From positions 57,746 through 121,745 of the forward strand of contig JBBAEU010000006.1 of NCBI GenBank assembly GCA_041655765.1: a stretch of 64,000 nt of DNA. Reading direction: 5' to 3'. Shown here piece after piece: positions 43,450-52,821 of the stretch; position 1 is the stretch's first letter; each line of letters opens with the position of its first letter. Under the pieces are notes generated by a model. It was given only the letters and a program-made list of their open reading frames with translations. It did not search any database and had not been told where the DNA came from. The stretch is from Brumimicrobium sp041655765. Its GTDB lineage: Bacteria > Bacteroidota > Bacteroidia > Flavobacteriales_D > Crocinitomicaceae. The translations under genes and the position numbers were made by a program.

Positions 43450-43887
43450 ATGACATTCAATATTCGGGTTTACGGTATTTTGATTAATAAAGATGATGAG
43501 GTTTTATTGTCTGATGAACACTATCAAAGTAAAGAGTTTACGAAGTTTCCGGGTGGTGGACTAAAATTTGGAGAAGGAATAAAAGAATGTCTTATACGCG
43601 AATTTAAGGAGGAACTCGACATTTCTATTGAAGTGAAAGAATTGATTTACTTGACAGATTTTTATGTGGAATCAGCATTTGATAAAACGCAACAAGTCAT
43701 CGGTGTTTACTATCACGTAGAATCAAATGAAATTGATAAAATATTCCCTTTAAACATTCCATTTGATGACAAAGGACTCACGATTAAGAAAGAGTGGTGC
43801 AGATGGAAAAAAATTTCGGAGTTAACAATGGAAGATGTGACATTTCAAACTGACAAAAAAGTTGTGGAAATTTTAAAGCAGTGGTAA
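43450..43887 (+). CDS. NUDIX-domain hydrolase
   Basis: A 145-residue NUDIX protein, which hydrolyses a nucleoside diphosphate linked to another group. The Nudix box is at about residues 37-60: GGGLKFGEGIKECLIREF then KEELDI, with the metal-binding REFKEEL intact and the usual Gly after EE-x replaced by Asp. Flanking strands (YGILINKDDEVLLSDEHY) are typical. Substrate cannot be told. It is monocistronic with its own promoter. Confidence 0.92.
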   Translation: MTFNIRVYGILINKDDEVLLSDEHYQSKEFTKFPGGGLKFGEGIKECLIREFKEELDISIEVKELIYLTDFYVESAFDKTQQVIGVYYHVESNEIDKIFPLNIPFDDKGLTIKKEWCRWKKISELTMEDVTFQTDKKVVEILKQW

Positions 43888-43930
43888 GTTATTCAAATTC
43901 CAATCTCCTTATCTTTTCCACTAAAAGTAG

Positions 43931-43938
43931 TATCTTTG
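43931..43938 (+). promoter_or_regulatory. Putative -7 element of the nitroreductase gene
   Basis: TATCTTTG matches TAnnTTTG exactly and lies 19 bp before the ATG at 43958. The -33 region has only a weak TTAT about 18 bp upstream. Confidence 0.5.
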
Positions 43939-43957
43939 TTGAGTAAATTTTTTAACG

Positions 43958-44545
43958 ATGAGACATAATCTAAGCGAGATAATCGAACTGATTAAAGATA
44001 GACGAACGATATACCCAGAGTTTTATAGCAATCGACCTGTCCATAAAGAACAAATCGAAGTGATTTTAAACAGTGCTATTTGGGCGCCGAGTCATAAACT
44101 CACACAGCCATGGAGATTCAAAGTGTTTATGGACGAAGGAAAACAAAGGTTGGGTTCTTTCTTAAAAGAGTTGTACATCAATAAAGTACCAAAAGAAGAC
44201 CAAAAAGAGCTAAAGTTGAATCGGATGACTGATCGTGCGACTCGTGCTTCGGCTGTTATCGGTATTTGTATGAGCAGAGACGAAAAAGAAAGTGTCCCTG
44301 AAATTGAGGAGATTCAGGCCGTTGCTTGTGCTGTTCAAAATATGTATTTAATATGTACAGCTTATGGATTGGGAGGATTTTACTCTACTCCAAAGTTTGT
44401 AATGACACAAGAAATGAATGAATTTTTAGGATTAGAAGAAAAGGATCTTTGTCTTGGATTATTTTATATTGGCTATCCAGAAGGAGAATGGCCAAAGAGC
44501 AGAAGAAAACCAATTGAATATGTTACAGAATGGAATCACCAGTAG
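43958..44545 (+). CDS. Nitroreductase-family flavoprotein
   Basis: A 195-residue FMN-dependent nitroreductase-fold protein. FMN-binding features are RRTIYPEFYSNRPV near the start, SAIWAPSHKLTQPWRFKVF, and the later CTAYGLGGFYSTP with a C-terminal IGYPEGEWPKSRRKP. These enzymes reduce nitro compounds, quinones or flavin using NAD(P)H, and the physiological substrate is rarely known. The next gene's ATG lies inside this one (16-bp overlap at 44530-44545), so the two are translationally linked. Confidence 0.92.
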   Translation: MRHNLSEIIELIKDRRTIYPEFYSNRPVHKEQIEVILNSAIWAPSHKLTQPWRFKVFMDEGKQRLGSFLKELYINKVPKEDQKELKLNRMTDRATRASAVIGICMSRDEKESVPEIEEIQAVACAVQNMYLICTAYGLGGFYSTPKFVMTQEMNEFLGLEEKDLCLGLFYIGYPEGEWPKSRRKPIEYVTEWNHQ

Positions 44546-44892
44546 ATAATATAATTGATTTAGGGCTTGTTAATTACGTTCGACATCCATCGAATCCTAA
44601 CTTTATGGTTTTTCGTTTTGCCAGTAAGACCAAAGCAGATGATTTTGAAAAAACTCTAAAAGAGCAAAAAATTTGGTTTGAAAAAGGGGAAGAGGCACGA
44701 AAAGCACGAACATATTATTTATTTGGGATTAAAAACAAGGACTTTAAAAAGGTAGAACGCATAAATTATATTGTTGAAGGGAGAAATCGTTCTTTCATCA
44801 TTAGCAATAAAGTTTTTCGTTGGACGTTAGTGATTATTGGAATTGGAATTGTTCTGTTTGCTTTTTATGGATATTTTAAAAGTAATCAATAA
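44530..44892 (+). CDS. Small protein with C-terminal membrane anchor
   Basis: A 120-residue protein overlapping the nitroreductase gene by 16 bp. The first 90 residues form a soluble alpha/beta unit (FMVFRFASKTKADDFEKTL, WFEKGEEARKARTYYLFGI) reminiscent of small putative signal-transducing or ferredoxin-like folds. One transmembrane segment follows (about 97-115, LVIIGIGIVLFAFYGYF). No family is recognised. Tight overlap suggests co-expression with the nitroreductase. Confidence 0.75.
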   Translation: MESPVDNIIDLGLVNYVRHPSNPNFMVFRFASKTKADDFEKTLKEQKIWFEKGEEARKARTYYLFGIKNKDFKKVERINYIVEGRNRSFIISNKVFRWTLVIIGIGIVLFAFYGYFKSNQ

Positions 44893-44912
44893 ATATAAAC
44901 CAATATAATGGA

Positions 44913-45686
44913 ATGAAACTAAGATCAGTTATTGTTATCATTTGTACCATTCTTTTGTCTTATTCGGCAGGATTCTCTCAATCTCATAGAGTAAGATCTG
45001 AAAATTTCTTTGGTTTACAGTTTCGTCCTTTGATTCCACTAGGAATGGTTGGTGATAAGACATTTACAATTTCAGAGGGAGAATTGGAATCTACGATTAA
45101 ACCCATATTTGGATATTCTTATGGAGGTGTTGTTCGGGTTGGAATAACAGAGTTATTAGCCATAGAAACAGGTTTGAATTATACAAAAAGACGATATCAA
45201 GCTGATCATGCTGTTGTAGATTCAAATGTTTATGCATCAGAAAAATTGGGTTATGTGAGTTTTGAAGTGCCTTTAAACTTACTCATCTATGTTAAATTAG
45301 GAAACCAATTTTATATGAATGTCGCTGGTGGCGCTTCTGTAAACTATAATCCATCAAATATCCGTTCACCCAAACCCTTAAATCCTTTTGGTATTCATCT
45401 TTTTATTTTTGAAGGAAGAAGATACAACCATTTTGATTTTCATGCCAATGCAGAAGTAGGATTTGAATTCCGTTCTGAGAAATTAGGGACGTTCTACTTA
45501 GGGATGAATGGCCGAATTCCTTTTAATAAAGTTTTACAGATTGCGACAGAATATAGACATGACACACATTCTGTTGTAGCGTATGGCGATATTACAGGGG
45601 CAACATTTTCGGTAAGTATCAAATATTTTCTTCCCAACATTAAAAAACGGGGGGAACAACCTGTAAAAGGCCCGATTGAGTTTTAA
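44913..45686 (+). CDS. Outer-membrane beta-barrel protein
   Basis: A 257-residue protein with a signal peptide cleaved near FSQ. The rest alternates hydrophobic and polar residues with many aromatic ends, as in an 8-stranded barrel of the OmpW/PorT-like porin class: SYGGVVRVGITELLAIETGLNY, NQFYMNVAGGASVNYN, FDFHANAEVGFEF, and a final TFSVSIKYFLPN. Role unknown. It is 20 bp after the small anchored protein gene, and its stop shares TTAA with the convergent VWA gene. Confidence 0.85.
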   Translation: MKLRSVIVIICTILLSYSAGFSQSHRVRSENFFGLQFRPLIPLGMVGDKTFTISEGELESTIKPIFGYSYGGVVRVGITELLAIETGLNYTKRRYQADHAVVDSNVYASEKLGYVSFEVPLNLLIYVKLGNQFYMNVAGGASVNYNPSNIRSPKPLNPFGIHLFIFEGRRYNHFDFHANAEVGFEFRSEKLGTFYLGMNGRIPFNKVLQIATEYRHDTHSVVAYGDITGATFSVSIKYFLPNIKKRGEQPVKGPIEF

Positions 45687-47197
45687 TAACGAAATGCTAC
45701 TTCTCTTATATCTTCAATCAATTTGATTTGTGCATCTGAAAGATTGTCAATAAGAATCAACCTCCCATTTCCAAGTTTAGCCGCTTCTGTTAAATTTTTG
45801 GCTGCTGTTTCATTGCTTTTGACTCCTACCACACTCAACGTGATTTTTTTCTTCTCAAAGTTGTCTTTAATGAGTTTCTTATAATTCCCAGAGTTTTTAT
45901 TAAATCCACCATCCGTAATGATAATTACATGCTGTTCTCCTTCTTTGATTCGATTTTGCCATGCTTTTCTATAACCTAATCTAATTCCAGCATAGCCATC
46001 GGTATGTCCTGATGCTTTTAAACTTCTTACCTCTTCTTTCAAATTCTCTTTTTGATCACCACAGGTGGATTCCAAAATTTCAAAGGCATTGGATGAATAT
46101 GCAACAATTCCCATTTTATCTTGTGGTCGCAATAAGTTAATAAGCTGATTCAACGAGTATTTCATCAAATCAATTCGCCCATATTGATTCATGGATGCAG
46201 AAATATCTATAATAAACGTAATGTTTATCGGTTTAAAAAGTTTGTCATCAAAATTATCGATTGGCAGTTCATTTAAAGAAGGAGGAATAAACTCTTCCTT
46301 TTCAGTAATTTCTTCGATTGGTTTATCTTTAATTACTTTTTCTTCTACCTCAATTATATCTGAGATATCAATTTCTGGTGTTTCATTTATGTCGATAACA
46401 ATTAATCGTTCATCTTCCTCAACTTCTTCTGTTATTTCTTCTTCAATGATCATCGGTTCTGGTTCTTCAATTGGCAAGTCGTTTTCTGCAATTGGTTCTT
46501 CAATTACAGGCGGAATAATCATCTCTTTTTTAGGTTCCAATTCAAGCACAACATAATTGTTTTTGTGGTTAATATACAATGCCTCTTCCGCTGGGAAATA
46601 TCCATCATGCGTAGCATAAAAATAAGAATAACCCAAAGGCGTTCTCAACTTTAAGAGTGCTTTTTTATCTGTTTTCCATTTGCCTAAAGGAAATCCATTT
46701 TGTAGAATAGTTACGGTACTTTCACCCAATTTCTTCTTGGTTTCCTTGTCAATTGTTTCCACAGTCAAACTAAAGTCGAGTGGGTTCCCATCGGAAGGTT
46801 GTTGGTTAAAGTTAGGACATGAAGTAAAATTGTTGTTGATAGGAAGTGTTTCAATTGAACCTATTAAAATAATGGTTGTTGGCTCGTCTTTATCACTTGT
46901 ATAAACAGGAATCGAGTAATTAAATTTGCCTGTTGAATTTTTATTTATCTGAAACCGCAAAACGGTCGAACTGTCTGGTAAAATTTGATCTGGTCCTCTC
47001 AAAGAACCAATATCCATCGGATGGCGAACACTTAAAAGATAAATTGGTTTTTGCGAAGTGTTTTTTAGGTAAAAGTCCACAAAACGATCTTGGTCGCCAT
47101 ACAATTTTCCGAAGTTATGACTTGTTTTATCAAATACAATTTGCGTTTTTCCTGTAAAAGAAAACGTCAATATAACTATGAGAATCAGATGTTTCAT
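45683..47197 (-). CDS. Exported VWA-domain protein with acidic linker
   Basis: From the ATG at 47197 (MKHLILIVILTFSF) the protein has 504 residues and a signal peptide; an ATG at 47314 is not credible. After it comes an ASPM/SPD-2/Hydin-like Ig domain (DKTSHNFGKLYGDQDRFVDF). A carboxypeptidase-like beta segment follows (about 140-220), then about 90 Glu/Ile-rich residues (EEPIAENDLPIEEPEP). A C-terminal von Willebrand factor A domain (about 320-500) has the metal motif DISAS and ITDGGFN. The role is probably envelope protein interaction. The plus-strand open frame inside the acidic linker is a shadow. Confidence 0.88.
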   Translation of the reverse strand: MKHLILIVILTFSFTGKTQIVFDKTSHNFGKLYGDQDRFVDFYLKNTSQKPIYLLSVRHPMDIGSLRGPDQILPDSSTVLRFQINKNSTGKFNYSIPVYTSDKDEPTTIILIGSIETLPINNNFTSCPNFNQQPSDGNPLDFSLTVETIDKETKKKLGESTVTILQNGFPLGKWKTDKKALLKLRTPLGYSYFYATHDGYFPAEEALYINHKNNYVVLELEPKKEMIIPPVIEEPIAENDLPIEEPEPMIIEEEITEEVEEDERLIVIDINETPEIDISDIIEVEEKVIKDKPIEEITEKEEFIPPSLNELPIDNFDDKLFKPINITFIIDISASMNQYGRIDLMKYSLNQLINLLRPQDKMGIVAYSSNAFEILESTCGDQKENLKEEVRSLKASGHTDGYAGIRLGYRKAWQNRIKEGEQHVIIITDGGFNKNSGNYKKLIKDNFEKKKITLSVVGVKSNETAAKNLTEAAKLGNGRLILIDNLSDAQIKLIEDIREVAFRY

Positions 47198-47231
47198 ATT
47201 TTTACAAAAGCTGAAATGACAATAATCATTC

Positions 47232-47239
47232 CAAATGTA
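47232..47239 (-). promoter_or_regulatory. Putative -7 element of the VWA gene
   Basis: TACATTTG on the minus strand matches TAnnTTTG and lies 34 bp before the ATG at 47197. No strong -33 TTTG is seen. Confidence 0.4.
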
Positions 47240-47300
47240 AACAAATTTAAACAATAAAAAATGTAGTGTGTTTTTAATTACTAAGTAAAACAGTAGAATT

Positions 47301-47696
47301 ATGGTAGAAATCAAATCGACAACAGGTAAAGAAGATCACGAAGTAATCATAACATCAGGCTCAGGTCACACAATAATTTCAGATGAACCCATAGATGTTG
47401 GCGGAAAAAACAAAGGAATGTCACCCAGTGAATTGTTAATCTCAGCACTTACTGCTTGTACAACAGCTACAATTCAGATGTATGTAAACCTCAAAGGCTG
47501 GAAACTTAATGCAATTCATATTCACATCAAATGGGAAAAAGAAAGCGCAAAAGATTTGGGTTCGATTCATCGAGAGATTGAATTAGAAGGTGATTTAAGT
47601 GAAGAACAAAGAGAACGTATCTTGCGTGTTGCCAATAAATGTCCCATCCACAAAGTACTAACCAATCCAATGGAGATTACGACAGCATTGAAGTAG
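47301..47696 (+). CDS. OsmC-family protein
   Basis: A 131-residue OsmC/Ohr-fold protein. Motifs are ISDEPIDVGGKNKGMSPSELL, ISALTACTTATIQMYVNLKGW with the first conserved Cys, and a second Cys in VANKCPIHKVL. The two Cys suggest thiol peroxidase activity against organic hydroperoxides, as for OsmC and Ohr. The short C-terminus (NPMEITTALK) is typical of the YhfA-like subgroup. It is divergent from the VWA gene. Confidence 0.93.
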   Translation: MVEIKSTTGKEDHEVIITSGSGHTIISDEPIDVGGKNKGMSPSELLISALTACTTATIQMYVNLKGWKLNAIHIHIKWEKESAKDLGSIHREIELEGDLSEEQRERILRVANKCPIHKVLTNPMEITTALK

Positions 47697-47783
47697 TAAT
47701 CACTCAAATAAATCTCACTATGCTTTTGTAAGTGTCTTTAATTTTATGTAGTTTTATATATGAGATTTTAATAAGCAAGCATT

Positions 47784-48062
47784 ATGATAAAACAAGAAGA
47801 TGACGGAAAAAAAGGTAAATTTATTATTTACGAAGGAGATGAATTTGCCGGAGAAATGAGTTACACTTGGGCAGGAGTAGATAAATTTATTATCGATCAT
47901 ACTGAGGTGAAACCAGAATTTGGAGGAAGGGGTCTTGCTAAACAATTGGTCATGGCAGGAGTAGAGTATGCCCGTGCAAACAATTTAAAAATCATCCCGC
48001 TTTGTCCTTATGCTCTAAGTCTTTTTGAGAAGGATGAATCTATCAGAGATGTGAAGTCTTAG
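47784..48062 (+). CDS. Small GNAT-like N-acetyltransferase (YjdJ type)
   Basis: A 92-residue single-domain acetyltransferase of the short GNAT type. The acetyl-CoA motif is VKPEFGGRGLAKQLVMAGVEYARA, followed by KIIPLCPYALSLFEKD, the usual tail with a conserved Cys-Pro-Tyr. The N-terminus (KGKFIIYEGDEFAGEMSYTW) is family-typical. Substrate unknown. It stands 87 bp after the OsmC gene on the same strand and is convergent with the O-antigen ligase gene. Confidence 0.9.
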   Translation: MIKQEDDGKKGKFIIYEGDEFAGEMSYTWAGVDKFIIDHTEVKPEFGGRGLAKQLVMAGVEYARANNLKIIPLCPYALSLFEKDESIRDVKS

Positions 48063-48066
48063 ATAA

Positions 48067-49521
48067 TTACTTTGCACCTTTCATGATTTTTCGTCTCAAT
48101 ACCACTTGTTGCGCAATAATAATTGCTGCAGAAGCATAAACAGGAACAGCGGCTTTATCAGAATCAAGATAATTATTGATAAATCCGTGGAGGAAATAGG
48201 TGGATAAAGCCAAGATAACTCCAAATATCAATACGTAAAGTTCTTTATCTTCTGGTGTATATTTTTTTATGTCGTGAAGTAAAGTTATTCCACAATAAAA
48301 AAGTGTAAAAACAAATACTATTACAGAAACAAAACCGATTATTCCCATCTCCGATAAAGGCCCAAGATATTCAGAGTGTGCGTTTCCTTTATCTCCAAGG
48401 TTTGTAGAAATAATGGTTAAATTCTCTGAACTTTGATAAGGTGCATATTCAAAGGCATACATTCCAGGACCAAACCCAACGATGGGCTTTTCTTTGAACA
48501 TTTCCCAAGCTGCCGACCAGCGATTAAGTCGCTCAAGATTGGAGGCGTCTGTTGTGATGTTAGCCGCAGAACTCAATCTTTCATCGAATTTTGTGGTTGT
48601 GTGTTCATTGGTATTTCGTGCTAAAGCAATTTCAATCTGGTCCCATGAAACATATACAATAGAACCCAAAAGCAATCCAACTAAGATAAGGAGTTTAATG
48701 TTGATTTTAAATCGAATTAAAAACCAAACTCCCACAGTAAGAGCCACACTGATCCACGCACCTCTTGTATAGCTGAAATAAAGCCCGACCAAAGCAATGA
48801 TGAAAAACAAAAGCAATAGGAATTGCAATTTTGTGTCTTTCTTTCTATATAACAACAATGCCAAAAGAAAGAAAACTTGTATGGCAACAGCTGCTCCGTA
48901 AATTGTGTGGTCTTTAAAAATAGGCTCCATCACCCAATGCCCTTCTGCTTCTCCAAATCCGTATGAAGAATGACGAATAACTGTGTATATAATCACAATT
49001 GTCATAGAAGTGACCCAACACCATAAAAATGTAACAATCTTGCTTTTATCTTTAAAGATTAAATAACCAAAAGTGAGTAGCGGAATGATGTACCAAGATT
49101 TCATGAGTAAAAACTTAAAAGATACTTTCATGTCTGTACTAAACAAAGCTGTAATAAAAATTGCCAATAAGTAAAATATCAAGGAAATGCTAATGGGATG
49201 TCTCCAAAATTCACGGTCGAGTGTCTTGGTAGTTAATTCACGTAAAATGATAAGAATCATAAGTCCGACCAGTAATGGTTCTGTTGGCAGAAATAACCCA
49301 ACTACTCCGTCGTTAAATTCTTCAATATTTATGGATATCGGTGTAAAAAATACAACAATTAAATAAAGTGTTTTCGGATAAAAAACTCCTATGTAGAGGA
49401 ATATTAATGCGACAGGAATAAAATTAAAGAACAGATTTCCATCAAACCAAAAATAGGCATTTAACGAAATAAAGAGTTCCGTTAAGGAAAATAGGATATA
49501 ATTCTGCTTAATTTGTTGCAC
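48067..49521 (-). CDS. O-antigen ligase family protein (Wzy_C)
   Basis: A 484-residue polytopic inner-membrane protein with about 10-12 transmembrane segments. The largest periplasmic loop, about residues 290-385, carries WSAAWEMFKEKPIVGFGPGMYAF and HSEYLGPLSEMGIIG, hallmarks of the Wzy_C/WaaL family. A YFSYTRGAWISVALTVG segment precedes it. Such proteins either polymerise O-units (Wzy) or ligate polysaccharide to lipid A core (WaaL); sequence alone does not decide. It is 6 bp after the Wzz gene, supporting a surface polysaccharide role. Confidence 0.9.
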   Translation of the reverse strand: MQQIKQNYILFSLTELFISLNAYFWFDGNLFFNFIPVALIFLYIGVFYPKTLYLIVVFFTPISINIEEFNDGVVGLFLPTEPLLVGLMILIILRELTTKTLDREFWRHPISISLIFYLLAIFITALFSTDMKVSFKFLLMKSWYIIPLLTFGYLIFKDKSKIVTFLWCWVTSMTIVIIYTVIRHSSYGFGEAEGHWVMEPIFKDHTIYGAAVAIQVFFLLALLLYRKKDTKLQFLLLLFFIIALVGLYFSYTRGAWISVALTVGVWFLIRFKINIKLLILVGLLLGSIVYVSWDQIEIALARNTNEHTTTKFDERLSSAANITTDASNLERLNRWSAAWEMFKEKPIVGFGPGMYAFEYAPYQSSENLTIISTNLGDKGNAHSEYLGPLSEMGIIGFVSVIVFVFTLFYCGITLLHDIKKYTPEDKELYVLIFGVILALSTYFLHGFINNYLDSDKAAVPVYASAAIIIAQQVVLRRKIMKGAK

Positions 49522-49527
49522 TGTGGA

Positions 49528-50517
49528 TTATTCAGTAAATTTAATTTCTCTGATTCGGTCGCGCGTTAAAAGAAGAATGAGTACCAAAAGGACAGATGAA
49601 ATAGTTGAAGCTAAAATAATAAATGCTTTTTTTGGTCGATCTTTCTTGTCAGATGGATAGGCTGTTTCAACGATAAACTTATGGTTGAAATCATTCATTG
49701 CATCCGATTTTGCTTGTTCGTAAGAAACTTCTTGTTCAGCAAGTGCCTTTAATTTGTGTTCGCTGAGACTCGATAAAACATCATAACGAGCCCCATGAAG
49801 TCTATTTATTTCAATCTGCTCTATGATTTTATCTCTCAGACTTGGAGAAGACTCCTCTCCCAATGCTCGAACTAGCGTAGATCTTGAATTAGCACTTACA
49901 ACTCCTAAGTTTGTTAAGCTATCAATTTCTGAGCTGATAGCTTCTAAGTCGTCCATTAATTTTAGATATTTTTTCTCATTAATTTCCAAAATTGGATAAG
50001 CTCTTTCTTTTAGAATTGCATTGGTTACGGTATCGATATAATCCACAATTTGATTGGCAATATCTGCCGCCCTTTGTGGGTCTTTATCTAACACATCTAT
50101 ACTTACTGAACCATATCTTGTTCTTTTAAATGAAATACGATTGTTATATTTTTTGTTTAGTTTATATTGATAATTTTGACTTCCTGGCTCAATCTCATAA
50201 ACCTCTGAAAGATTGAATTTTTCGATGATTTTATTCTTCATCGTTGAAGATTCAAGAATTTGTATCAGTTTCTCTGCTTTATCTTCAGCTCCAAATTCCA
50301 TCGCAAGTGATCTTGCTTTAGAATCATTAAACGAAACCGTGTTGGTTTCTGTTGGGAAAACAATAGAAGTTCCTTTATACAACTCTGGAATTAGAAATGA
50401 AATCACAAGAGAAACTATTCCCGCAGTAATTGCCGTAATCAATAGCGTTTTTCTATACTTATAAATTGAAACCAAAAGGTCGTTTGTACTTTTTTCTTCT
50501 GAATTATTGTTTTTCAT
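49528..50517 (-). CDS. Wzz/chain-length determinant-type protein
   Basis: A 329-residue polysaccharide co-polymerase. The first transmembrane helix is at about residues 30-50 (TAITAGIVSLVISFLIPELY) and the second at about 299-319, with a periplasmic coiled-coil region between (LKLMDDLEAISSEIDSL). The end of the second helix has FIILASTISSVLLVLILL. Proteins of this kind set chain length in O-antigen or capsule export. No cytosolic tyrosine kinase domain is fused. It precedes the Wzy_C gene by 6 bp, forming one unit. Confidence 0.9.
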   Translation of the reverse strand: MKNNNSEEKSTNDLLVSIYKYRKTLLITAITAGIVSLVISFLIPELYKGTSIVFPTETNTVSFNDSKARSLAMEFGAEDKAEKLIQILESSTMKNKIIEKFNLSEVYEIEPGSQNYQYKLNKKYNNRISFKRTRYGSVSIDVLDKDPQRAADIANQIVDYIDTVTNAILKERAYPILEINEKKYLKLMDDLEAISSEIDSLTNLGVVSANSRSTLVRALGEESSPSLRDKIIEQIEINRLHGARYDVLSSLSEHKLKALAEQEVSYEQAKSDAMNDFNHKFIVETAYPSDKKDRPKKAFIILASTISSVLLVLILLLTRDRIREIKFTE

Positions 50518-50556
50518 TCGATTTTAATTTTAAATGGTAACTTACAAGTTTGTGAT

Positions 50557-52689
50557 TTATTGCTTAATTAAGGTTAATTCTTTTATAATATGATCTGCTT
50601 CTCCATATATATCAATCAACCAAAGTACATAGCGAATATCAACGGAAATGTTTCTACAACGAGAGCTGTCAAACATATAATCACTCATTGTACTTTCCCA
50701 AGTTCTGTCAAAATTAACACCCACCAAATGTCCTTCGCCATTTATTACAGGCGATCCTGAATTTCCACCTGTTGTATGGTTGGAACTTGTGAAATTTATC
50801 CAAAGCTCTCCATTTTGTGCATATTCACCATAATTTTTTTCTTCGTATAACTCAAGCATGCGGGGAAGAAGTTCGAAATCCTCTTTTCCTGTGTTATATT
50901 TATCTATTACTCCCGATAAGGTTGTGTGTTCTGTATATTTCATTCCGTCGTGAGGACTAGAACCTTCTAACATTCCGTAGCTTACACGTAAAGTACTGTT
51001 TGCGTCTGCCCAATGTTTTTTGTCTGGATACATTTCGAGTTTTCCTTTTACGTAAGTCTTCATCAAATAATCTTTGTGTCCATAATATTCACGTAAATTC
51101 GGGATAACTTGTTTTAATAATATACCGAGTGATTCACTATAAATCCTATAACCAGGGTCTTTCCCGATTTTCTTTTTAGCAAATTTATTAAAGTTTCGAA
51201 TCACTTTTTTGTACTTGTCTTTATCAACTAAAAATGATTCTTTGTAAACAACGTTTGCCAATTTTGTTAAATCTGTTTTTAAAGATTTAGGTAAATATTC
51301 GTCATCCAAAATATCTGTATAATACTTAGTTTGAAGTAAAAAAACAGATTTGTCAATTTCTGGGTTGTATTTCTCATAAAAACCATCCAAACTCTTTAAT
51401 TCATTGTTTAATTCATTTTTTAAATCTTCCCCATCTGGATTTACGTTGTATAATTTTAACAAATCATCAATTTTCCTCGCACGATTAAAAATTTCAGAGC
51501 CAACATAAATGTATTCTATAAACATGTTGTAAGCAAATTCTTCTTTACTAAATTGAGTTGCTATATTGCGAAGTTCTTGCACAACATTTCCATATTCCTC
51601 TTTCCATTCAGGTTTTGTCTGAGCTTTAGCTGTATAGGCATTTTCTTCTGTAATTTTTTTCTCTACAGCATTTCCTCGTTTGAGCCCATCAATTTGACCG
51701 ATCCATTTTTTCCATGCGTTTGCAATACGAGATTGTTTCGTAGCATAGTTAATTTCTGTTTCTAAAGATTTTCTCATCGCTTCGTTAATCACAGAAAGCG
51801 ATAAATCTCGCATTTCAATTTGTGCAGGACGAATTTTATTGATAATATCTTCTAATTCTGTACTAATTGTATGTTGTTCTGTAACTCCAGGAAAACCAAA
51901 AACAAGCGTAAAATCTCCTTTCTTTCTTGGTTTAATGGAAATTGGCAAATGATACAAAGGCGAGTAAGGTTTGTTTGACTCATTATACTCGGCAGGTTGA
52001 TTGTTCTGATCTGCATAAATTCTAAAGACAGCAAAATCACCTGTGTGACGCGGCCAAACCCAATTGTCAGTGTCTCCACCAAATTTCCCTATAGACTTTG
52101 GAGGCGTTCCAACCAGTCGTACATCATTAAAAACCTCTTTTACGAGCAAAAAATAACTGTTTCCAAAATTAAAAGGTTTTATATCAGACTGATAATGAGT
52201 TCCTTTTATTGATTCGGCTTTAATTCTGGCGATATTGACTTGTATTTGTTGATTTGCCTTGGCGTCGCTTAATCCTTCGGTTCCCTCTAAGACTTTTGCT
52301 GTTATATCTTCGATTCTTACCATTCGAGTGGCAGTTAATCCAGGATTAGGAAGTTCTTCGGAATAGTTTTTAGCCCAAAATCCATTGTTGGCAATGTTAT
52401 TTTCAACAGTTGTGTGACTGTAGATTTGTGAATAACCACAATGGTGATTTGTGATTAATAATCCTTGTTCTGAAATTACAGAAGAAGTACAGCCACCACC
52501 AAAATGAAAAATTGCATCTTTTATACTTGCATTATTCACGTCGTATATATCTTGGATGGAAATCGTCATTCCCATTGCTTTCATGTCCGACTCAAAGGCT
52601 TCGAGTAATGAGGGAATCAACATCCCTTCTTCTGCAAACGAGAAGAAAGTTAACCAAAAAAACATAAAACTAACACCAAACTTTTTCAT
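50557..52689 (-). CDS. S46 dipeptidyl-peptidase, DPP11-like
   Basis: From the ATG at 52689 (MKKFGVSFMFFW) the protein has 710 residues with a signal peptide; an ATG at 52761 gives a non-native extension. It belongs to peptidase family S46, periplasmic dipeptidyl-peptidases of Bacteroidetes. The catalytic His lies in LLITNHHCGY (82-83) and the nucleophile Ser644 in TTGGNSGSPV. Arg662 lies 18 residues after the Ser (VNFDRTW). In characterised DPP11 an Arg sits at this +18 position and gives preference for Asp or Glu at P1, while DPP7 has Gly. So acidic-residue preference is predicted. It supports growth on peptides. It is separate from the Wzz gene (39-bp gap). Confidence 0.9.
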   Translation of the reverse strand: MKKFGVSFMFFWLTFFSFAEEGMLIPSLLEAFESDMKAMGMTISIQDIYDVNNASIKDAIFHFGGGCTSSVISEQGLLITNHHCGYSQIYSHTTVENNIANNGFWAKNYSEELPNPGLTATRMVRIEDITAKVLEGTEGLSDAKANQQIQVNIARIKAESIKGTHYQSDIKPFNFGNSYFLLVKEVFNDVRLVGTPPKSIGKFGGDTDNWVWPRHTGDFAVFRIYADQNNQPAEYNESNKPYSPLYHLPISIKPRKKGDFTLVFGFPGVTEQHTISTELEDIINKIRPAQIEMRDLSLSVINEAMRKSLETEINYATKQSRIANAWKKWIGQIDGLKRGNAVEKKITEENAYTAKAQTKPEWKEEYGNVVQELRNIATQFSKEEFAYNMFIEYIYVGSEIFNRARKIDDLLKLYNVNPDGEDLKNELNNELKSLDGFYEKYNPEIDKSVFLLQTKYYTDILDDEYLPKSLKTDLTKLANVVYKESFLVDKDKYKKVIRNFNKFAKKKIGKDPGYRIYSESLGILLKQVIPNLREYYGHKDYLMKTYVKGKLEMYPDKKHWADANSTLRVSYGMLEGSSPHDGMKYTEHTTLSGVIDKYNTGKEDFELLPRMLELYEEKNYGEYAQNGELWINFTSSNHTTGGNSGSPVINGEGHLVGVNFDRTWESTMSDYMFDSSRCRNISVDIRYVLWLIDIYGEADHIIKELTLIKQ

Positions 52690-52821
52690 ACATCTTATAT
52701 TTGTGTGTAAATATAATAAGTCTGAGCGGTTTTTGGCTACTTGTCTTTGATTTAAGTCCAAAATTTTAGGATTTTAACCATAATTTCAGTCTCTTCTTGA
52801 GAAAAAAATTACCTTTGTTTT

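Noticed and set aside
46191..46556. Plus-strand open frame of 121 codons inside the VWA gene
   Set aside because: It is antisense to the Glu/Ile-rich linker, giving a low-complexity Ser/Ile protein. The VWA gene has signal peptide and domain support.
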